NCBI RefSeq assembly: GCF_020164785.1
Contig: NZ_JAIUGX010000008.1
Location: 1-64,000, forward strand
Length of the DNA stretch: 64,000 nucleotides
Origin: Mesorhizobium sp. ES1-1
GTDB taxonomy: Bacteria > Pseudomonadota > Alphaproteobacteria > Rhizobiales > Rhizobiaceae
Direction: 5' to 3'
The notes under the pieces: generated by a model
What the model saw: only the letters and a program-made list of their open reading frames with translations
What the model was told of the DNA's origin: nothing
Database searches by the model: none
Part shown: positions 60,418 to 64,000 of the stretch, one piece after another
How the letters are laid out: every line of letters starts with the position of its first letter
How positions within the stretch are numbered: position 1 is the first letter of the stretch
Program-made: the position numbers and the translations under genes

Positions 60418-61989
60418 CTAGATGGTCTTGGCCGACATCTGCGAGGCGATGTAATCGGCCTGGCGGATGGCCAGCGACACGATCGTGAGCGTCGGGTTTT
60501 CCGCGGCGCCCGTGGTGAACTGGCTGCCGTCCGACACGAACAGGTTTTTGACGTCGTGGGTCTGTCCGTGCTTGTTGACGACGCCGTCCTCCGCTTTCTC
60601 GCTCATCCGATTGGTGCCGAGATTGTGCGTCGACGGATAGGGCGGCGTCGGGAAGGTGCGGGTCGCGCCTACCGCATCGTAAAGCGCAGCGGCCTGCTTG
60701 TAGGCGTGGCTGCGCATCGCGGTGTCGTTCGGGTGGTCGTCGAAATGCACGTCGGCGACCGGCATCCCATGCTCATCCTTCATGTCCGCATGCAGCGTGA
60801 TACGGTTCTCCGCGCGCGGCATGTCCTCGCCGACAATCCACAGGCCGGCCATGTGGTCGTAGTGATCGAGCGCCGTGGTGAAGGACCGCCCCCAACCACC
60901 TGGGTCAAGGAAAGCTGCCATGAATGGCAGCCCCAGCGACAGTGTCTCGAACTCGTAACCGCCGACGAAGCCACGCGACGGATCATGACGCGCCTCGTCG
61001 CGGATGATGCCGGCCATTGTGGTGCCGCGATACATGTGCACCGGCTTGTCGAAAATGGCGTAGACCGAGCCGGTCGTGTGGCGCATGTAGTTCTTGCCCA
61101 CCTGTCCCGACGAGTTGGCGAGACCGTCCGGATATTTAGCTGATGCAGAATTGAGCAGCAGCCTGGGGCTCTCGATGGAATTGCCCGCGACGGCGACGAT
61201 GCGGGCCTTCTGCTCGTGCATTTTGCCATCCTTGTCGGCATAGACGACGCCGGTGACCTTTCCGGCGGCATCGTGGTTGATCTTGATGGCCATGGAGTTC
61301 GGCCTGACCTCGAGATGCCCGGTCTCCTCGCCCTTGGGAATCTCCGTATAGAGCGTCGACCATTTGGCCCCCCATTTGCAGCCCTGGAAGCAGAAGCCCG
61401 TCTGCTGACAGGAATTACGGTCGTCGCGCTGGACGGAGTTGATGGCCATGTTCCCGGTATGGCACTCCTTGTAGCCGAGCTTGTCGGCGCCGGCCTTCAG
61501 CACCTTGAAATTGTTGTTGCCTGGCAGCCTCCGCCAGTCATTGGTCCCGGTGACGCCCATCTTGGCTTCGGCCTTGGCGTAATAGGGCTCCATCTCGGCC
61601 AACGTGATTGGCCAGTCGAGCAGGTTCGCTCCCTCGACCTTTCCGTAGGTCGAGAGCGTCTTGAACTCGTGTTCCTGAAAGCGCAGCGAGGCTCCGGCCC
61701 AGTGCGTTGTCGAGCCACCGACGGCTTTGACGATCCAGGCCGGCAGGTTTGGGAAATCCTTCGCAACCCGCCAGTCGCCCGAAGTCGTGCGTTTGTCCGT
61801 CCAGGCGAGCTGGGAGAACGAATCCCACTCGTCATTGATGAAGTCCTCATATTCGTGGCGCGCGCCCGCCTCGAGGATAACAACGTCGATACCCTTCTGC
61901 GCGAGTTCGTTGCCCAGCGTGCCGCCGCCGGCCCCCGAGCCGATGATGACGACCACGCCGTCATTGTTCAGGTCAAATGCTGCTGCCAT
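60418..61989 (-). CDS. GMC-family oxidoreductase, gluconate 2-dehydrogenase type (FAD subunit)
   Basis: 523-residue GMC flavoprotein. Seen: VVIIGSGAGGGTLGNELAQKGIDVVILEAG (FAD), GGSTTHWAGASLRF, CQQTGFCFQGCKWGAKWS (Cys-rich stretch typical of the GA2DH large subunit), IVAVAGNSIESPRLLL, and the C-terminal NLGTNRMSE...NLFVSDGSQFTTGAAENPTLTIVSLAIRQADYI. No own Sec signal; such subunits are exported with the Tat-dependent small subunit, encoded just upstream. Substrate is a sugar acid or sugar alcohol. The third, cytochrome c, subunit is not found next to it. Confidence 0.9.
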   Translation of the reverse strand: MAAAFDLNNDGVVVIIGSGAGGGTLGNELAQKGIDVVILEAGARHEYEDFINDEWDSFSQLAWTDKRTTSGDWRVAKDFPNLPAWIVKAVGGSTTHWAGASLRFQEHEFKTLSTYGKVEGANLLDWPITLAEMEPYYAKAEAKMGVTGTNDWRRLPGNNNFKVLKAGADKLGYKECHTGNMAINSVQRDDRNSCQQTGFCFQGCKWGAKWSTLYTEIPKGEETGHLEVRPNSMAIKINHDAAGKVTGVVYADKDGKMHEQKARIVAVAGNSIESPRLLLNSASAKYPDGLANSSGQVGKNYMRHTTGSVYAIFDKPVHMYRGTTMAGIIRDEARHDPSRGFVGGYEFETLSLGLPFMAAFLDPGGWGRSFTTALDHYDHMAGLWIVGEDMPRAENRITLHADMKDEHGMPVADVHFDDHPNDTAMRSHAYKQAAALYDAVGATRTFPTPPYPSTHNLGTNRMSEKAEDGVVNKHGQTHDVKNLFVSDGSQFTTGAAENPTLTIVSLAIRQADYIASQMSAKTI

Positions 61990-62037
61990 GGTTTCCTCCC
62001 AGAATTCCTGATTGCGCGTCTCGAGAACGATGGCGGC

Positions 62038-62568
62038 TCAGAGCCAGTCGATGTCGCCGAAACCGCGCGCGATGTAACCGCCCTTGGAATAGGACTCGCC
62101 CTCGTAGCCGAAGATCGGCCAGACCTCCTTCTGGTTGTAGAGGCCCACCACGAGTCCGCCGCGGACGGTTTGGAAGAATGGCGTCGTCTCGATCTGCTTC
62201 AGCACCGCGACCCGCTGCTCCTCCCATCCAAGACCGCGGTAGCCTCCATCGCCTGACTTCTTGTCGAGGTCGGCGATCCCGTCTTCGATCATCGACTTGT
62301 AGGCCGGGTCCTTGCCGGCCTTCTCGTCATGACCTTTCACGGCGATGGCATAAAATCGGTCGGGAACCTGATCGTGTGGATAGACGTCGCGCGCCATCTG
62401 GATCAGCGTCGCCATGGTTTCAGGTTTGAGCGCTGAAGTCTCGAGCCCCCAAGCATGTTCGGGGCTGATGACGGCGCTGCCCGAGACGACGAGCAACGCG
62501 CCGATGCCGCCACGTCTCAGAAGTTCACGACGAGAGAGTCCAGGCTTGGCGTCATAGATCGTGACCAT
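62038..62568 (-). CDS. Gluconate 2-dehydrogenase subunit 3 family protein
   Basis: 176-residue small subunit. Seen: twin-arginine signal LSRRELLRRGGIGALLVVSGSAVI at residues 11-34, then LKPETMATLIQMARDVYPHDQVPDRFYAIAVKGHDEKAG and FFQTVRGGLVVGLYNQKEVWPIFGYEGESYSKGGYIARGFGDIDWL, the family hallmark ending. Provides Tat export for the FAD subunit, encoded 48 nt downstream. Confidence 0.92.
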   Translation of the reverse strand: MVTIYDAKPGLSRRELLRRGGIGALLVVSGSAVISPEHAWGLETSALKPETMATLIQMARDVYPHDQVPDRFYAIAVKGHDEKAGKDPAYKSMIEDGIADLDKKSGDGGYRGLGWEEQRVAVLKQIETTPFFQTVRGGLVVGLYNQKEVWPIFGYEGESYSKGGYIARGFGDIDWL

Positions 62569-62648
62569 ATTTTCCTCCCTGCTTGCTATTTGCGCGTCGG
62601 AACGCGCGGTTGCTGGCTCCGCGCGCGGAGGCGCGGCTGCGATATCGT

Positions 62649-63044
62649 CTACTGGAAGCGGGCTCCCCGTTGCAGAACCTCGATCTTGTAGCCGTCGGGG
62701 TCCTCGATGAAGAAGAAGCGGGCGATCAGCGAGCCATCATGGTTGAACTCGACGATCTTTTTCGGGTTGAGGCCAATCGCGCCAAGCCGGTCATGTTCGC
62801 TGTCGAGATCGGCGACGGAGACAGCGAGGTGGCCGTAGCCGTCCCCCAGTGCATAAGGTTCCTGGCGGCCCTTGTTCACGGTCAACTCGACCTCGAACGC
62901 CGCCTCGGCATTGCTGAGATAGACCAGCGTGAATGTCTCGAATTCCAGCCTGTCGGCGACATCGAGCCCGAAGGCGTGCCTGTAAAAATCGACGGACCGG
63001 GCCTCATCGAGGACCCGGATCATGGAATGAATCGCCTTCGCCAA
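62649..63044 (-). CDS. Glyoxalase I (lactoylglutathione lyase) family
   Basis: 131-residue VOC enzyme. Seen: IHSMIRVLDEARSVDFYRHAFGLDVADRLEFETFTLVYLSNAEAAFEVELTVNKG, GYGHLAVSVADLDSEHDRL and FFFIEDPDGYKIEVLQRG: the metal ligands His, Glu, His, Glu of the family are in place. Removes methylglyoxal-glutathione adduct in the canonical reaction, although some members act on other substrates. 80 nt before the GMC small subunit gene on the same strand. Confidence 0.9.
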   Translation of the reverse strand: MAKAIHSMIRVLDEARSVDFYRHAFGLDVADRLEFETFTLVYLSNAEAAFEVELTVNKGRQEPYALGDGYGHLAVSVADLDSEHDRLGAIGLNPKKIVEFNHDGSLIARFFFIEDPDGYKIEVLQRGARFQ

Positions 63045-63119
63045 ATCAGTCTCCGTAGTTGCGGTGCTGAGCGATTATGAGCGGCCCCGGCGAAAGATGG
63101 TGGCAGCCGGTTACCACGC

Positions 63120-63200
63120 GAGAAAGGGAGGACCTTTCTCCGAGAAGCGATCCGGACGAAAGTCCGATTGCCGTGACGGCCATTTTGCCGGAAAGTGATT
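63120..63200 (+). promoter_or_regulatory. Cluster of hairpins upstream of the ribbon-helix-helix gene
   Basis: Three stems in about 80 nt: GAGAAAGG / CCTTTCTC (63120-63140), CGGAC-GAAA-GTCCG with a GNRA-type loop (near 63151-63164), and a CCGG-containing stem (near 63189-63209). May be a structured leader or a small RNA; no named riboswitch recognised. Confidence 0.4.
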
Positions 63201-63266
63201 CCGGGGACGAACCGCTTTGCAACCCGGACGTCCACCCAAGACCAACAATCATGGGAGGTTTGTCGG

Positions 63267-63572
63267 ATGTGCAGGGTGTTTGCGGGGCAGGATCCCGAAG
63301 GCTATCGTCAGATCAACCGGTCGATCCGTATCGACGGACACTCGACCAGCATCCAGCTCGAAGCCACGTTCTGGGCGCTGCTCGACGAGATCGCTGATAG
63401 CCAAGGCTTGACCACGCCGAAATTCATCTCGAAACTCTACGACGAGGCCATCGAGATCAATGGGGCCATCCCCAACTTCGCCTCGATGCTGCGCACCACC
63501 TGCGCGCTCTATCTCCGCGGCCATCGGCCCGACCTGGACGAGCAGGTCGCGCCGAAGCGGCAAGCCGCCTAG
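63267..63572 (+). CDS. Ribbon-helix-helix (RHH_4-type) domain protein
   Basis: 101-residue putative DNA-binding protein. Seen: NRSIRIDGHSTSIQLEATFWALLDEIADSQGLTTPKFISKLYDEAIEINGAIPNFASMLRTTCALYL, the basic strand, helix, helix layout of RHH_4. GGAGG about 10 nt before ATG 63267. Usually adjacent to an arylsulfate sulfotransferase or a regulatory target in rhizobia; here no partner is evident in the window. The C-terminus overlaps the palindromic repeat by 2 nt. Confidence 0.75.
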   Translation: MCRVFAGQDPEGYRQINRSIRIDGHSTSIQLEATFWALLDEIADSQGLTTPKFISKLYDEAIEINGAIPNFASMLRTTCALYLRGHRPDLDEQVAPKRQAA

Positions 63573-63667
63573 AGAGGTTCATTGTTTCATCGAAACGGCA
63601 AACCGCTCTAGCTGGTTGTCTTGCCGTAATTCCGGACCTGAAACCGTTTCACACTTTTCTTGGAATT
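63571..63667. repeat. Rhizobial intergenic palindromic repeat
   Basis: Two linked palindromes: one from 63571 to 63609 with GAAACGGCAAACCGCTCT on the right half and its complement at the start, and one from 63628 to 63667 bounded by AATTCC / GGAATT and containing CCTGAAACCGTTTCACAC. I recall this pattern as a common Mesorhizobium repeat between genes. It begins at the stop codon of the RHH gene. Confidence 0.65.
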
Positions 63668-63674
63668 GCTCTCG

Positions 63675-64000
63675 TCACGGCTGATCCACGGTGACCTCAA
63701 GCGCTAGGCAGGCCATAGGGGTGAAAAGCGTTTGGCGTTCGGAATAGTCGGTGAATTCGCCGGTATCGATGTTGTCGACCACGGTGCAGATCGACAGCGC
63801 CCGCGCCCCGAAATGCCCGGCGATGCGGTAGAGCGCGCTGGTTTCCATGTCCACAGCCAGGGCACCCGCGGCCCGCGCATCGGCAAAGCGAGCGTGACCC
63901 TCTGGATGATGGAAGATATCGCTGCTGGCGATAAGGCCGGCATGGTGGTCGATGCCGAGTTCGGACGCTTTGGTCAAGGCCCTGGCGAAAAGCGCTGGAT
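63675..64000 (-). CDS. deoD: Purine-nucleoside phosphorylase DeoD type (C-terminal part)
   Basis: Only the last ~108 codons are in the window; the gene runs off the right edge. Cleaves purine nucleosides with phosphate to base and ribose-1-phosphate. Seen: LASSDIFHHPEG in the active-site region, VDMETSALYRIAGHFGARALSICTVVDNIDTGE, the signature DMETSALY, and a family-typical C-terminal end. No start codon should be assigned within the window. Confidence 0.88.
   Translation of the reverse strand, partial: PALFARALTKASELGIDHHAGLIASSDIFHHPEGHARFADARAAGALAVDMETSALYRIAGHFGARALSICTVVDNIDTGEFTDYSERQTLFTPMACLALEVTVDQP

Overview
The window is a dense, high-GC stretch of an alphaproteobacterial chromosome. 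It most resembles a rhizobial genome of the Mesorhizobium type. Reasons: the lipoyl-E1beta fusion in the pyruvate dehydrogenase operon; the order kdsA / PRC-barrel / eno / ftsB / pdhA / pdhB / pdhC; the nnrD-glnB-glnA and queA-X-tgt arrangements; LexA boxes of the GTTC-N7-GTTC type; and palindromic repeats that I recall from Mesorhizobium genomes. I found no tRNA, rRNA, CRISPR array, insertion sequence or prophage.

Layout. 1-8.0 kb, mostly minus strand: central metabolism and envelope genes (pdhC partial, pdhB, pdhA, ftsB, eno, PRC-barrel protein, kdsA, a VOC protein), plus one tiny plus-strand lipoprotein. 8.2-12.4 kb, plus: four tightly coupled genes (GT4 glycosyltransferase, ATP-grasp-like protein, CelD/BioF2-like acetyltransferase, GT2 glycosyltransferase), the least understood module here. 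13.1-16.6 kb, plus: flavoprotein, DUF1365 and cyclopropane-fatty-acid-synthase-like lipid operon. 16.7-20.5 kb: NDH-2, 5-formyl-THF cyclo-ligase, and a divergent Lrp-family regulator/alanine dehydrogenase pair. 20.8-24.7 kb, minus: DUF1203, then cysK-alaX-sseA-GNAT, a sulfur/aminoacyl quality-control operon. 24.9-31.8 kb: SDR, alpha/beta hydrolase, DEAD-box helicase, propionyl-CoA carboxylase beta with a coupled mini-ORF, and NnrD/E.

32-34 kb: glnB-glnA behind a sigma-54-type promoter. 34.2-39.2 kb: DUF4864 protein, tgt and queA with a small gene between them, YdcZ-like transporter, two cyclophilins, coaD. 39.7-44.2 kb: gyrA, marC, ssb. 44.4-46.2 kb: arsR / SRPBCC / clpP paralog / secreted protein. 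These sit between ssb and uvrA, each of which keeps its own SOS box. 47-52.6 kb: uvrA, GNAT, DUF72, diguanylate cyclase. 53.9-59.7 kb, minus: complete urtABCDE urea transporter behind a near-perfect sigma-54 promoter, with a strong hairpin after urtA. 60-64 kb: a frameshifted secreted gene, a two-gene gluconate-dehydrogenase-type GMC system, a glyoxalase, a ribbon-helix-helix protein, a palindromic repeat, and the end of deoD.

Functional threads. Nitrogen: PII, glutamine synthetase and urea uptake share sigma-54-type control. DNA damage: ssb and uvrA carry LexA boxes. The best leads for something undescribed are the 8.2-12.4 kb glycan-like cluster, the palindromic element translated inside pdhC, and the split uvrA-ssb locus.
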